DNA from: Nemertoderma westbladi
Taxonomy: Eukaryota > Xenacoelomorpha > Nemertodermatida > Nemertodermatidae
Assembly: GCA_032718475.1 (NCBI GenBank)
Contig: JAUCBJ010006631.1
Span: 1-64,000, forward strand
Direction: 5' to 3'
Length of the DNA stretch: 64,000 nucleotides
This document shows positions 43,930-54,013 of the stretch, piece by piece; the stretch's first letter is position 1; every line of letters starts with the position of its first letter. The position numbers and the translations under genes were made by a program. Under the pieces are notes generated by a model. The model saw nothing but the letters and a program-made list of their open reading frames with translations, did not search any database and was not told the origin of the DNA.

Positions 43930-46900
43930 TTAGTCGTCGGTAAGTTGTTTGTTCACAGGCAATGTTTTGGCAATGGCCTGCTTCACAGAGCGAACTAAAC
44001 GCTCCCAACTTCCTCCTCTCCAAGGACTTTCTGGAGTATTGAATCTCCATTCTACTCGTTGCGGCAAAAGTGCTGCAGAAATTTCCTTATTCTGTGCTGC
44101 TTTATGAGCCGCGTTCAACTCGCTATTCCCTCCGACAAAGTTTGTACCCTTGTCAGAGTAGAACGCCTTTACTAGTCCTCTCCTGGCCATAAATCTCTTT
44201 AAGGCCAGGAGCAGAGATTTGGTCGACATGTCTGCCACACGCTCGATGTGTATGGCTCTACTAGCCATACATGTCAGTAGCAGACCCCATCGCTTGTGGG
44301 TCAGCCGTCCACTCTTTGCTTCAATCGGACCAAAACAGTCCACCCCTGTATTCGTAAAGGGTGGGTCATATGCCTGCACTCTCGCTTCTGGGAGTTCAGC
44401 CATCTCCTGTTCCAATACTCTGGCGTTCACTCTCTTGCAAACCAGACAGGCGTCGTACATAGTGCCTACTGCCCTGCTTGGCTGCAATAGAATGAATCGC
44501 TGTCTCGCTGCCGACAGACAGTGTAACTTTCCCGCGTGATGCAACCTCTTGTGTATATCCCATAGAATCGCTCTTTGCAATTCTATTGGGTGACTAGGGA
44601 TTATCACTGGGAACCTAAACTGTGAGTTTATGTCGACAGTCTGGATTCTCGATCTATGACAAATTAAACCCTTATGGATTAATGGACTCCATTTTCTAAG
44701 GGGTTTATAGAGAACTGGTCGATGAGCCGATAATAGATGGAATTCTTTCGGGAAGGCACACATTTGATAATGCTTCAAATGCTTTAATTCCGCTTGATCA
44801 ATCTCATCCTCTGCCAGAGGTTGTTTCAATTTCTGAATTCGCTCACTATTGGTGCTCAATGGTTCTCTCAAATGTTTCGAATGTTTTAAACAAAGGTACG
44901 AAACGTATCGGCTTAACCACGCAGTTCTTTTACAAATTGTCAGCCAAGAGGCAGACGAATTTAGTAATTTGTCATAAATACTGCATGACTCTAATGCCAG
45001 CGACGGTTGTCCGCTAACTAATGGAAGTTTCGAATCCAAACCCGCAGGTTTGGAAACCAAAGACTCCATTGTGTCGGTCATTTTCTGTCCGTCACTTACC
45101 AATTGTGACTGTCGTCTAGTCTGTAAGGGTGGTTTTATGTCATAACTTACCCTTCCTGACCTAGTAGTCACGTAAGTCTGTTGATCTGACAGGTCTCCAG
45201 GCCGCTCCAATGACTCTTCAGGCCGCTCCAATGACTCTTCAGGCCGCTCCAATGACTCTTCAGGCCGCTCCAATGACTCTTCAGGCCGCTCCAATGACTT
45301 AAGTTTGGCTTTAGACTTCGACTTAGAGACTTTCTCCACTTTGACTTCTGCATCTTCAGGCATCGGATTGGTCACTATCTTTAGTCGCTCTGGCCAATGT
45401 TCCTGTGTCCTCGTTAGAAAATCAGGTCCATGCAACCAAAACTCCTGCGACTCTTCCCGACAGAATTCCGCCGGCATTGCACCTCTCGAAGTTATGTCGG
45501 CCGGGTTCAACACTCCCGGACAATGTCTCCATTGTTCCTTCGTCGAAAAATCAACGATCTGAGCGCGTCTATTGGCCACAAATGTCTTTAGTGCAATATT
45601 GTCGGCCGCAATGTATACTAACACCAAGGATGCGTCCGTCCAATAGAATAAGGTCAATGTCGTGTCTAACTCCTCAGTTATTTGCTTACTTACCTCGACC
45701 GAAACTACAGCCGCCTGTAACTCTGCACGAGGGACAGTCATATATTTGACCGGCATTGTCTTTGATCTAGAAGTCACAAAGGCCGTCTCAAATTTGTCCT
45801 GACTTACCTCTCGGCGAAGGTAGGCTACCATACCAAAGCCGGTGTCACTTGCGTCACTAAATAAGTGGAGCTCGAGATCAGCTGGGAATACCAGCTGATT
45901 CGGAAAGTAGGAACGGGGTACATCTATGTTTTTCAATAGATGTAACTCGGCTTCCCACTCCCTCCACTGCTTTGCATGTATAGGAGATATTGGTTCGTCC
46001 CACTCTAAGTCGGACAACCAAATTTTCCTCATGCACGCTCGTGCCTGTAATATTACCGGACTGATAAAGTTCATCGGGTCAAATAGTCTACTTAATGTCG
46101 ATAAGCAAATCCTCTTTGTCAAAACTTTGTCTGGGCTACTGGGCTCAAATCTAACTCTTACCTGGAACTTATCCGAGTTCGGATTCCAAGCGAGTCCCAG
46201 TACTCGCGCCATGGGGATTGGTTCTACCCCCAATTCTATGTCTCCGCTCCCGCGATCTTTTACCGGGAACGATTCTAATAGGGCCTCCGAATTAGTAGTG
46301 AACTTGGTCAGAGGAAATCCCCCTGTAGCCAAGCACTCTTGCAGGCCGTGAGCCACTTCTATGGCTTGTTCCGCTGTGTCCTTGGACACCAATCCGTCGT
46401 CCATATAGAAGTTTCTCAAGATGGACTCGATTACTTCTACTGGGTACTTACCAATCTGGGCTGTTGCCGTTTTCTTTAGAACGAACAGCGTGCCATTCGG
46501 ACTATCGCGGGCGCCAAATATCCTAACGTACATTTGGTATGTAACCACTGGGCCGGATAAGTCTTCATTCTCGTACCAGAGAAATCGAAGGCTATCCTGG
46601 TCTGCCTTACAGGCTCTTACCTGGTGGAACATCGCCTCGATGTCACAAGTAAATGCGAATCGCCGCTGTCTAAAACGCAACAGTATTCCAATCAAATAGT
46701 TATTCAGGTTGGGACCATCCATCAACTCTGAATTCAGGGACATACCTCTATAGACTGCTGCGCAGTCGTTGACTACTCGGACTTTGTCTGGCTTGTCAGG
46801 GTGAGTCACATAGTGGTGTGGAAGGTAATAAGTCTGGTCTGTCACTAAGTCAGGGTCCTCTACCTTCCCAGCAAATCCCTTGGCGAAATAGTTGTTGATC

Positions 46901-49455
46901 TGGGCGCAATACTTCTCCCTAATGCCTGGATTCTTCAACAACCGAGCCCTTACTCCGTTTAATCTTTTCAAGGCTAAGCTGTAGTTGTTCTCCAACTTAG
47001 GTGGTTGTCGACGCCACAACATTCCAACTTCAAAATGTCCAGTCGGTAGTAGACGTATGGTATCTTCCATCATCTCCAGCGACCGCTTCTCATCAGTAGA
47101 CATGGCTAGGTCATATCCACCGGGTTCCATTGCGTCCCTGTCCAGCCATTCGACGGTTCTGGCTCCTGTCTCGAGGTCCTGGCGTATCAATTCCTTCTGC
47201 AATTCCTCCTCACTGTATTGGAAAATGTCTAGGTCTCGATATTTAGCCACTTGACCCTCCACTATGTCTGTATAAGTCAAAACGTTAGTCAAATAGGTAG
47301 CGTGGGCCGCTGAACCAGACCCACGGGTCTGATAACAGTAGTCCTCGGGTTCACTATCTGTCCGGTTGTTATGAAGTGGTTCCGACAACCTAACATTATC
47401 AGGAATCAACTCCTCGTCCGACTCGCTAAAGTCACTATAGTGGTCAATACAGGTTCTCCTAAACTCGTCTATGTCTGGTGGTTCTACTAACGGTGGTTGA
47501 ATTATAGGCTGTAATTCATCGTATCTGTCCATTGGCTTGTCGCCACCTGTAAACTCATAAGACATGGGTACTCGTGTATACCAACCTAGTATAGTCCTAT
47601 GGGCATGTGGTCCATTGACATGCGGCTCAGCTGGTCTCGTTTCCCATATCTGGTGTGCGATCAGCTGTTCTGCACCAATCAACATAGAAACATTCCTATA
47701 ACCTACCTGGTGTCTGGGTATCCTGAGCTTGTCAAAATACTCCTGTGCTATGGGACTCATCGGCGGCACCTTACCTAACTGCCTGCCGAATCCCTTCATA
47801 GCTAGACACTTAAATCCGTCCAATGGCAAAGCTTTCCGTTCTTGTCGAGTGTGTTGGTCTCTCGGAAGTAGGGAATCTAGTTCCACCGAAATTCTGTGTC
47901 CCTTGAGGTCTCCTACCCCATGCATAGACTTCAACTCTATTTGGATCTCCTCGGCGTCCTGGAAGCTAGAAACGGCTCTCGCCACTTCCTCGTCGATATA
48001 AGATAATGTGGACGCAGTGTCCAACATCACATATATTCGCTTCGATCCCTTATCGCCAGTGAGTTTCACCGGAATCACGCTAAATATTTCCGACGTGGCC
48101 GATGATAAATACGTCCGCGCGCTGGTCGATGAACTATCCGCGGTGAAACCTTGGCAGGTCACTTCTCTCGCGCTCGACTCGCCATCCTCGTCCGACGAAC
48201 CTGGTTGGTAACCATCGTCCTGGATGCCAGTGTACGTATTCCTCCTTATCGATACGGGTTCTTTGCTCCCCTTCCTTTGAGGATTTCGCTGTAAGTAACG
48301 GTCCGTTGGGGTGTGGAAATCCGCATGTAGCAACTTGTGATGTAGTCTGCCGCATTCCATGCATCCGTCCTTGCTGTTCGGGCACTGCCGCCGTACATGA
48401 CCTGGCGCAAGACATGCCCAACAGGTGTCCAACGTCCGCACTTGAACTCTTCTCTGTTCCGAATTTAATTCTTTGAACCGTCTGCAACTATCTAACTTAT
48501 GGTCGTCAGATCTTACCTCCTTTAGTAAACAGTATTGGCAACCTACAAATCCATCCGGCAACTCCTGTTGCTTTAACCTAGGTCTATCTAACCGCTCACC
48601 TGACCATACTCGCGAGTCTGATCTAAAGGCTGGGGTATTCGAATTATATCTGTCTACTGAGTTAAATGTCACAGTGGTCCTGTCATCGTCAAAACTTACC
48701 ATAGACTTACCGGTAACAGGTTTAGACTCCCTCATATTCTCTTCTGAGAAGTTTGATTTCATCTCTGCTACTGCGTCTGTGGCTATCATGTCATGAATAT
48801 GCTGAAGTGTCAATACTTTACCTTGGCCCTCCAACTTATTCTCTAATTTGCGCCATTTCTGTCTGTAACGCATGTTTAAACGTCTTATTACGCTTTTCAA
48901 AACTTCGGCGTGATCACCATGATGAGGTAGATTCACCGTCCTCAAGATGTCCAATGCGTTCGAAATAGCGTTCGCTAAGTTCAACAGCTCTAACGGAGTT
49001 GTAATCCTTCCGCCCTTACCCAAGTCTTCTACTATCGACTGCGCCATCTTGGTTTTATTCCCGTAGATGTCATTAAGCGTCTTCATCGCTAACTCAAATG
49101 CTCTTTCATTGCCGACGAAATTATCAGCAATGGCTCTAGGTTCTCGATGGAGCATCTGAAGCAAATAGTTGAACTTTTCGTTGGGAGTAAAGGTGCTGTT
49201 GGTTAGCTGCTCGTCGATATAGGTTTTGAAGGTCCTCCAATGTTTATGGTTACCCATAAACTTCTGGGGTTGCTGCGTCGGCAGTCCTTGCCTAGCAGCA
49301 AACTTACCTATGTCCCTAAGGGTTGCGTCGTTCCGGGTTAACAAATGGTTTAGTTCCGCAGGGTTGTTAAGTCTGGTCCTTTCCCGGTGGTTCCAACTTA
49401 CCTGCTCCGCGTCCGTCCTTCTTTCCTTATAGTTTCGGGACTTCTGACGTCTCAT
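43930..49455 (-). CDS. BEL/Pao pol polyprotein (capsid-like DUF1759, protease, RT, RNase H, integrase)
   Basis: 1,841 codons. DUF1759-like capsid region about 60-235. C-x2-C and CCHC knuckles at 306-380 (CWACLAPGHVRRQC; CMECGRLHHKLLH). Aspartic protease with LDTAS at D479. Reverse transcriptase with RVVNDCAAVYRG and the catalytic FYMDDG near residue 1020. Peptidase_A17/Pao region and RNase H (LFSDASDTGFG) near 1204. Integrase HHCC-like region followed by DDE residues in GVDCFGPI (about 1708), YSDKGTNF (about 1770) and the Glu of GGSWERLV (about 1815). It ends at an in-frame TAA before the integrase C-terminal part. A five-fold repeat of about 8 codons (SLERPEE) lies near residues 1400-1425. 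It copies the RNA to cDNA and integrates it. Confidence 0.9.
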   Translation of the reverse strand: MRRQKSRNYKERRTDAEQVSWNHRERTRLNNPAELNHLLTRNDATLRDIGKFAARQGLPTQQPQKFMGNHKHWRTFKTYIDEQLTNSTFTPNEKFNYLLQMLHREPRAIADNFVGNERAFELAMKTLNDIYGNKTKMAQSIVEDLGKGGRITTPLELLNLANAISNALDILRTVNLPHHGDHAEVLKSVIRRLNMRYRQKWRKLENKLEGQGKVLTLQHIHDMIATDAVAEMKSNFSEENMRESKPVTGKSMVSFDDDRTTVTFNSVDRYNSNTPAFRSDSRVWSGERLDRPRLKQQELPDGFVGCQYCLLKEVRSDDHKLDSCRRFKELNSEQRRVQVRTLDTCWACLAPGHVRRQCPNSKDGCMECGRLHHKLLHADFHTPTDRYLQRNPQRKGSKEPVSIRRNTYTGIQDDGYQPGSSDEDGESSAREVTCQGFTADSSSTSARTYLSSATSEIFSVIPVKLTGDKGSKRIYVMLDTASTLSYIDEEVARAVSSFQDAEEIQIELKSMHGVGDLKGHRISVELDSLLPRDQHTRQERKALPLDGFKCLAMKGFGRQLGKVPPMSPIAQEYFDKLRIPRHQVGYRNVSMLIGAEQLIAHQIWETRPAEPHVNGPHAHRTILGWYTRVPMSYEFTGGDKPMDRYDELQPIIQPPLVEPPDIDEFRRTCIDHYSDFSESDEELIPDNVRLSEPLHNNRTDSEPEDYCYQTRGSGSAAHATYLTNVLTYTDIVEGQVAKYRDLDIFQYSEEELQKELIRQDLETGARTVEWLDRDAMEPGGYDLAMSTDEKRSLEMMEDTIRLLPTGHFEVGMLWRRQPPKLENNYSLALKRLNGVRARLLKNPGIREKYCAQINNYFAKGFAGKVEDPDLVTDQTYYLPHHYVTHPDKPDKVRVVNDCAAVYRGMSLNSELMDGPNLNNYLIGILLRFRQRRFAFTCDIEAMFHQVRACKADQDSLRFLWYENEDLSGPVVTYQMYVRIFGARDSPNGTLFVLKKTATAQIGKYPVEVIESILRNFYMDDGLVSKDTAEQAIEVAHGLQECLATGGFPLTKFTTNSEALLESFPVKDRGSGDIELGVEPIPMARVLGLAWNPNSDKFQVRVRFEPSSPDKVLTKRICLSTLSRLFDPMNFISPVILQARACMRKIWLSDLEWDEPISPIHAKQWREWEAELHLLKNIDVPRSYFPNQLVFPADLELHLFSDASDTGFGMVAYLRREVSQDKFETAFVTSRSKTMPVKYMTVPRAELQAAVVSVEVSKQITEELDTTLTLFYWTDASLVLVYIAADNIALKTFVANRRAQIVDFSTKEQWRHCPGVLNPADITSRGAMPAEFCREESQEFWLHGPDFLTRTQEHWPERLKIVTNPMPEDAEVKVEKVSKSKSKAKLKSLERPEESLERPEESLERPEESLERPEESLERPGDLSDQQTYVTTRSGRVSYDIKPPLQTRRQSQLVSDGQKMTDTMESLVSKPAGLDSKLPLVSGQPSLALESCSIYDKLLNSSASWLTICKRTAWLSRYVSYLCLKHSKHLREPLSTNSERIQKLKQPLAEDEIDQAELKHLKHYQMCAFPKEFHLLSAHRPVLYKPLRKWSPLIHKGLICHRSRIQTVDINSQFRFPVIIPSHPIELQRAILWDIHKRLHHAGKLHCLSAARQRFILLQPSRAVGTMYDACLVCKRVNARVLEQEMAELPEARVQAYDPPFTNTGVDCFGPIEAKSGRLTHKRWGLLLTCMASRAIHIERVADMSTKSLLLALKRFMARRGLVKAFYSDKGTNFVGGNSELNAAHKAAQNKEISAALLPQRVEWRFNTPESPWRGGSWERLVRSVKQAIAKTLPVNKQLTDD
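45020..45070. repeat. Element palindrome, copy 5
   Basis: Core CCAAACCCGCAGGTTTGG (45036-45053) with outer arms aatgga/tccatt; inside pol, read as SKPAGLDS. Confidence 0.85.
45198..45296. repeat. 24-bp in-frame tandem repeat in pol
   Basis: Four to five copies of caggccgctccaatgactct plus tc, encoding repeats of ESLERPEE in the linker between RNase H and integrase. Confidence 0.85.
47316..47331. repeat. Element palindrome, copy 6
   Basis: CAGACCCACGGGTCTG, in pol between protease and reverse transcriptase, read as QTRGSGSA. Confidence 0.75.
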
Positions 49456-49497
49456 TTCTTCCTCTTCATCGCTTGACTCAGTGTCAGTCCTTAGCGC

Positions 49498-51888
49498 TCA
49501 CGATGGTTTGCGCGCCGAGGCCCTGACCCAAGCTTCCTCAATAAATCTTTCTGCCGAATTTTCGAAATTGGGATTATGGATATTCGGGACAGGCGTCCTT
49601 ACCTGAGGTCTATGTGGTATAGTCTCCTCCGATATGCGTACTCGTTGACTAGGCTGGACTTTATCTAACTCAGGCCTGCTAGGATTAGAATTACTTCTTA
49701 CCTGGGCTGCTTCCTTTAACCGTAGGTTGCTAAGCATGTCCGTTATAGGTTGGATGTGCGGCGATATAGCTTGCGCTAAACTAGCACTTAACTCATCCCT
49801 CGTAATAAATTCCTGGCTAGGGTTCTGTTGTATAGTCGGCTCTATCTGAGTAATCCGCTGTCTCTCATATGATCCCTCTTCCGGTTTAACCCGGAAGTTC
49901 TCCGTCGAACTAGGTCGGCGCTCCGTCCGCGTATTCCAAACCCGCGGGTTCGGTTCGCCAAGTACTCGTCCTGTCGGAGTTTCTTCTCTAAATTCTCCGT
50001 TGTCGCGTTCGGTGTATAGTGGTGCAGTGTTCCGATGACGTAGATCCTGCGCGATAGGTGAAGCACTAATACCAACTGGCGTGCGATATGTAGAGAACGG
50101 TTTAACGATCCGTGTACTCGTAATAGCTGGACCGGGTATAGGAATTCTGGTCGTCGTTGACTCGCGTATAGCCGGAGTTCTCGCTTCCTGTTCGGCCTTC
50201 TGCAGTGCGAACAGTTCTCGCAACTCTGTCCCCACACTCGCCCCACATTCTTCGAGCATTCGCATCCCCTTCTCGGCGATTTCGTTCGCCTTCCTAGTCC
50301 GTTCTTCGCTCTCTAAACTTAATCTCGCACTTTCCAACTGCGCCAGTTTACGCTCTTCTTCTTCCCTCGCTCGTCTCGCTGCGCTCTCTTCTTCCACTCG
50401 CGCCTTTTCTTCATACAATGCGCGTCTTCTTTTCTCGATCTCGAGTTCGCGTTCCTTGCGTCCGCGTTCGAGTTGAAGCTCGCGCTCCTTCTGTTCACGA
50501 TCGAGTTTCTTGCGCTCGCGTTCGGCTTGGAGTTCGCGTTTCTTCGCTTCCTGTTCGCGTTCGAGTTGGAGTTTGCGTTTCTTCGCTTCCCGTTCGCATT
50601 CAAGTTGGAGTTCGCGTTTCTTCGCTTCCCGTTCGCATTCGAGTTGGAGTTCGCGTTCTCTCTGTTCGCATTCGAGTTCCTCGCGCTTGCGCTCGGCTTG
50701 GAGTTCACGTTCCCTTTGCTCGCGTTCCGCTCGCTCGCGCTTACTTATCTCTTCCAACTCTCGTAACTCTGCGTCCAACTTACGTGTGCGCTCCCGTTCC
50801 CGCTCGGCTTCCTTCCGTGCTTCCTGTGCACGCAAAACTTCCGCCTGCTGTTCGTCTAGTCGGCGTCTTCTCTCCTCCGCCGAGTTGTGAGAAACAAGGG
50901 ATCTAGCACATATTACCTTACCTCGCGCGTGACTAACCTGGGAATCGCCGCTGTCTCTAGATGCGTCGTCGGGTGGAGTCAACGTCCTCTGTTGAATGTT
51001 CTCCGTCGTCGGTAGCACCTGGCCTGGTACCACCACTCCATTCTGCATCAGCCAGCTAGTAACTTCCCTCTGATAACGGCGCTCTTCCTTATCTTGGATC
51101 TCTTCCCGCTCCACTAACTCTCTCAACTCTGCGTCACTCACTTGAGTCGCCTGCGTTTGTGATGCCCATAGCAGCCAGTTCTCCGTCCTAACTCGTCGGA
51201 ATCGCTCCGATAACTCGCGGTGCTCTAACAAGGCTGCTAAAACCCTGTCGTAAATCCTCGTTGCTACGTCGCTCGACTGAGACTCTAATGCCTTCTTCGC
51301 TAGGACTGCAAGCTCCTCTGTCTGCTTGAATAACGCTGAGTTATATCCTCTTCTAATCTCTACTAACTCTACCCTCCCGATGTTCGCTGAATCAGCTAAC
51401 ATCTTCCTTACCTTGTCTGCCGTCCGAGTTATATGTCCGGCATGCGTGCGAAGTTTCTTCTTTATCGCGATATCAAGTTCTCTCTCGCTTACCTGACTCA
51501 CACTTGGTGGACTTGAAGGATTATTTCGGGAACTACGGGTACTCCTAACAGCCGTCGGGACCACGGCACTTACCATACCCACAGGTCTGGAAACCGGGCT
51601 CCGGGCTCTCGCTTCTACTACACTACCCTCCCTATCACTCACCTCTGTCCGGGCTGCCGTACAGTCCTTCCTATCAGTAGCGGTAGGGGGTCCTAATACT
51701 ATTACCTGAGGCTGCTGTTCTTCCTCACTAGTCACTGTCTCGTCCTCCTGTTCACTTACGTCAGCGTCGCTCGCTGCGTCGTCATAGTCGGCATTGTCAT
51801 CAACAGTAATATTTACGCTATCGTCAGTCGGCGGTCCAGCCACCGTCTCATAGCTGTCCTCTAGTGCCTCTTTGTCTGAGACACTCAT
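49498..51888 (-). CDS. Retrotransposon gag-like ORF
   Basis: 796 codons: an acidic N-terminal third, a helical part around residues 130-300, and then a long highly charged coiled coil rich in Arg/Glu/Lys repeats (many ERELQ-type heptads), then a Pro/Thr/Arg-rich tail ending ASARKPS. It stops with TGA at 49498-49500; the next 14 codons and pol are in the same frame, so pol could be made by stop-codon read-through. It should package the RNA; the capsid-like fold itself sits in the DUF1759 part of the downstream ORF. Confidence 0.75.
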   Translation of the reverse strand: MSVSDKEALEDSYETVAGPPTDDSVNITVDDNADYDDAASDADVSEQEDETVTSEEEQQPQVIVLGPPTATDRKDCTAARTEVSDREGSVVEARARSPVSRPVGMVSAVVPTAVRSTRSSRNNPSSPPSVSQVSERELDIAIKKKLRTHAGHITRTADKVRKMLADSANIGRVELVEIRRGYNSALFKQTEELAVLAKKALESQSSDVATRIYDRVLAALLEHRELSERFRRVRTENWLLWASQTQATQVSDAELRELVEREEIQDKEERRYQREVTSWLMQNGVVVPGQVLPTTENIQQRTLTPPDDASRDSGDSQVSHARGKVICARSLVSHNSAEERRRRLDEQQAEVLRAQEARKEAERERERTRKLDAELRELEEISKRERAEREQRERELQAERKREELECEQRERELQLECEREAKKRELQLECEREAKKRKLQLEREQEAKKRELQAERERKKLDREQKERELQLERGRKERELEIEKRRRALYEEKARVEEESAARRAREEEERKLAQLESARLSLESEERTRKANEIAEKGMRMLEECGASVGTELRELFALQKAEQEARTPAIRESTTTRIPIPGPAITSTRIVKPFSTYRTPVGISASPIAQDLRHRNTAPLYTERDNGEFREETPTGRVLGEPNPRVWNTRTERRPSSTENFRVKPEEGSYERQRITQIEPTIQQNPSQEFITRDELSASLAQAISPHIQPITDMLSNLRLKEAAQVRSNSNPSRPELDKVQPSQRVRISEETIPHRPQVRTPVPNIHNPNFENSAERFIEEAWVRASARKPS
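49936..49953. repeat. Element palindrome, copy 7
   Basis: CCAAACCCGCGGGTTCGG, inside gag, read as EPNPRVWN; short outer arms ggcg/cgcc. Confidence 0.75.
51574..51590. repeat. Element palindrome, copy 8 (degenerate)
   Basis: CCATACCCACAGGTCTGG-type sequence inside gag, read as SRPVGMVS; the weakest copy. Confidence 0.55.
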
Positions 51889-52204
51889 AGTCTAAATAAT
51901 ATTTGCCTTCCGGCAAAAATCTCGCAAAAGTTCGAGATATAATTATAATTTAACCGAAATACGGTCAAATTATTTGTCAAATAATCAGTTGGTCCAAATG
52001 TCAAATAAATTCGCAATGCAATATTGTGAATTTAATGGGGTATATAGTTATAGCAAATACTAACACAATATTTAAACAAAAAATATTATTATATAGCTAC
52101 TATATAGTATTAAATACCGGTATAGCACAAAATAACTTTGAATCTAATACAAAATATTCAAAATAAACTTGCCACCCGAATATTTCTAATTTTATATATA
52201 TAGC
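51889..52204 (-). other. Leader of the retrotransposon (gag-proximal part)
   Basis: AT-rich, with no ORF. The rest of the leader continues after the nested LINE, at 54014-54970. Confidence 0.5.
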
Positions 52205-54013
52205 TCCAATCAACGTGGCATGGCATGGAAATCGATCAATCTGCTTACTGGGCGGAAAAGCCAACCAACCACCAAGGTTAAGGCTGAATCACCAGCCGAT
52301 CGCCTCAATGGTTGGAAAGCCCACTTTGAAAAGCTCCTCAATAATGACAGGGTATTGCCTGATAACTTTATAGAAGTAAAAGTGTCTGAGTCTGTACTCC
52401 CAGATATTCCCATTGGCGATATCTCCTTTGCAGAAGTGAAGGCTGCTGCAAAGAGCATTAAGACCAATCGTGCCAGTGGAGTAGATGGTGTTCCCCCTGA
52501 GGTCTTTAAAATACCTGAGTGTCTAAAGCTCATCTATCCCATCATAGTAGACATGTACCGTACAACAAGAGTCCCACAAGAAATGAAAACAAATAAGTTG
52601 GTGCCAGTTCCCAAGAAGGGCAACCTAACACTCTATGGTTCTTTTCGGGGAATCTCATTGATCTCGATTGCTGCAAAACTATACAATAGAATTCTATTAA
52701 ATCGCATCAGGGATCCCATTGAGAGACTGCTACGTGGAAATCAGAATGGGTTCCGTAAAGGTCGTGGGACCATGGAGCCCATTTTGGCACTTAGAAGGAT
52801 AATTGAAGAGTTATCAAAAAAGAAAGACAGGCATCTGGCTGTTATCTTTGTTGACTTCTTCAAGGCCTTTGATTCAGTCTCTCGCTCACGTATGTTCAGC
52901 ATACTTTCATTATATGGGATTCCTGATGAAATTATTGCAGCAATCAGATCAGTATACGATGGTTCGACAACATTTGTGTCTACTGTTGACGGTGACACAG
53001 AACCATTTGAAGTGTTATGGGGCGTCCTCCAAGGAGACACACTTGCACCATTCTTGTTCATTATTGTGGTTGACTATGTTCTACGCATGTCCTTAGATCA
53101 TCATAATGATGATGGGGTGATGATAACTCCACCTACTGGCTCCAGAAGTCGAGGAAATCCTGCCAAGTACCTAACTGATCTAGACTTTGCTGATGACTTA
53201 GGAGTACTCTCAGAATCATTAGAGGGAGCCCAGCGGCTCCTCAGCTCATTAGAACATGCTGCTTCTAGTGTTGGTCTTTTTATTAACTCCAGAAAGACCA
53301 AAATTCTGACAGTTAACTTTGAAAGTCCTCAGCAAGTCTCTGATCGGATGAGCATAAGCTCAAAGGATGGTATGCTTGAGCATGTGGACGACTTCTGTTA
53401 CCTGGGATCATGGATCCGGAAGTCAGGTGAGGACCTTCGAATACGTAAGGGAAAGGCATGGGCAGCCTTGAATAGGCTTTCCAGGATTTGGAAGTCACCT
53501 AGAATTAATCGGAAACTTAAGGTCCGATTATTTAGAGCAGCAGTAGTTCCAGTACTCCTCTACGGGAGTCCATGCTGGGCTCTAACTGCTGAGGACACCA
53601 AATCTCTGGATGGCACATTCACAAGAATGCTACGCCGGGTACATTGTGTCAAGTACAATGCACACATCTCCAACCAGACACTATATAACATTGGAGGTGT
53701 CTCATTGGTTCCCCCAAGCTTGACACTAGAACAAAATCGCCTCCGCTTTGCAGGACATTGCTTTCGCCGTGAGGACCAGCCAGTGCATAATCTTGTACTT
53801 TGGCAGCCTCATGGAGTGAATAAGCATGGTGGACAGCCCATGACTTTCTTGAGACGCATCTTAAAGGACACTGGCCTTAAAGATGCGGATGATCTAGCAA
53901 ATGTCATGGGTGATAGGGAGTTGTGGCGGCGCAATTTTGTTGACAAGCCGGCACAGCATTCTTAAAAATGCAGCTGCAATGCAGCATGCCGATCCTAGTA
54001 GTCCAATCAACGT
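52205..54013 (+). mobile_element. 5'-truncated LINE (second family), copy 2, nested in the LTR element leader
   Basis: Flanked by the perfect 12-bp target duplication tccaatcaacgt (52205-52216 and 54002-54013). The element body is 52217-54001, ending gatcctagtag with no poly(A), identical to copy 1 in its last bases. The truncation point is within the linker before the reverse transcriptase. Confidence 0.93.
52220..53965 (+). CDS. LINE reverse transcriptase (5'-truncated, intact frame)
   Basis: 581 codons, starting at an ATG created near the junction. Reverse transcriptase (FVDFFKAFDS, GVLQGDTLAPF, DFADDL) and the C-terminal domain (YGSPCWALT, RLRFAGHCFRR). It is nearly identical to copy 1, so copies 1 and 2 are recent products of the same source. 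Confidence 0.85.
   Translation: MAWKSINLLTGRKSQPTTKVKAESPADRLNGWKAHFEKLLNNDRVLPDNFIEVKVSESVLPDIPIGDISFAEVKAAAKSIKTNRASGVDGVPPEVFKIPECLKLIYPIIVDMYRTTRVPQEMKTNKLVPVPKKGNLTLYGSFRGISLISIAAKLYNRILLNRIRDPIERLLRGNQNGFRKGRGTMEPILALRRIIEELSKKKDRHLAVIFVDFFKAFDSVSRSRMFSILSLYGIPDEIIAAIRSVYDGSTTFVSTVDGDTEPFEVLWGVLQGDTLAPFLFIIVVDYVLRMSLDHHNDDGVMITPPTGSRSRGNPAKYLTDLDFADDLGVLSESLEGAQRLLSSLEHAASSVGLFINSRKTKILTVNFESPQQVSDRMSISSKDGMLEHVDDFCYLGSWIRKSGEDLRIRKGKAWAALNRLSRIWKSPRINRKLKVRLFRAAVVPVLLYGSPCWALTAEDTKSLDGTFTRMLRRVHCVKYNAHISNQTLYNIGGVSLVPPSLTLEQNRLRFAGHCFRREDQPVHNLVLWQPHGVNKHGGQPMTFLRRILKDTGLKDADDLANVMGDRELWRRNFVDKPAQHS

Noticed and set aside
50418-50906. Plus-strand ORFs opposite the gag coiled coil
   Set aside because: Shadow frames of the repetitive Arg/Glu-rich gag sequence.
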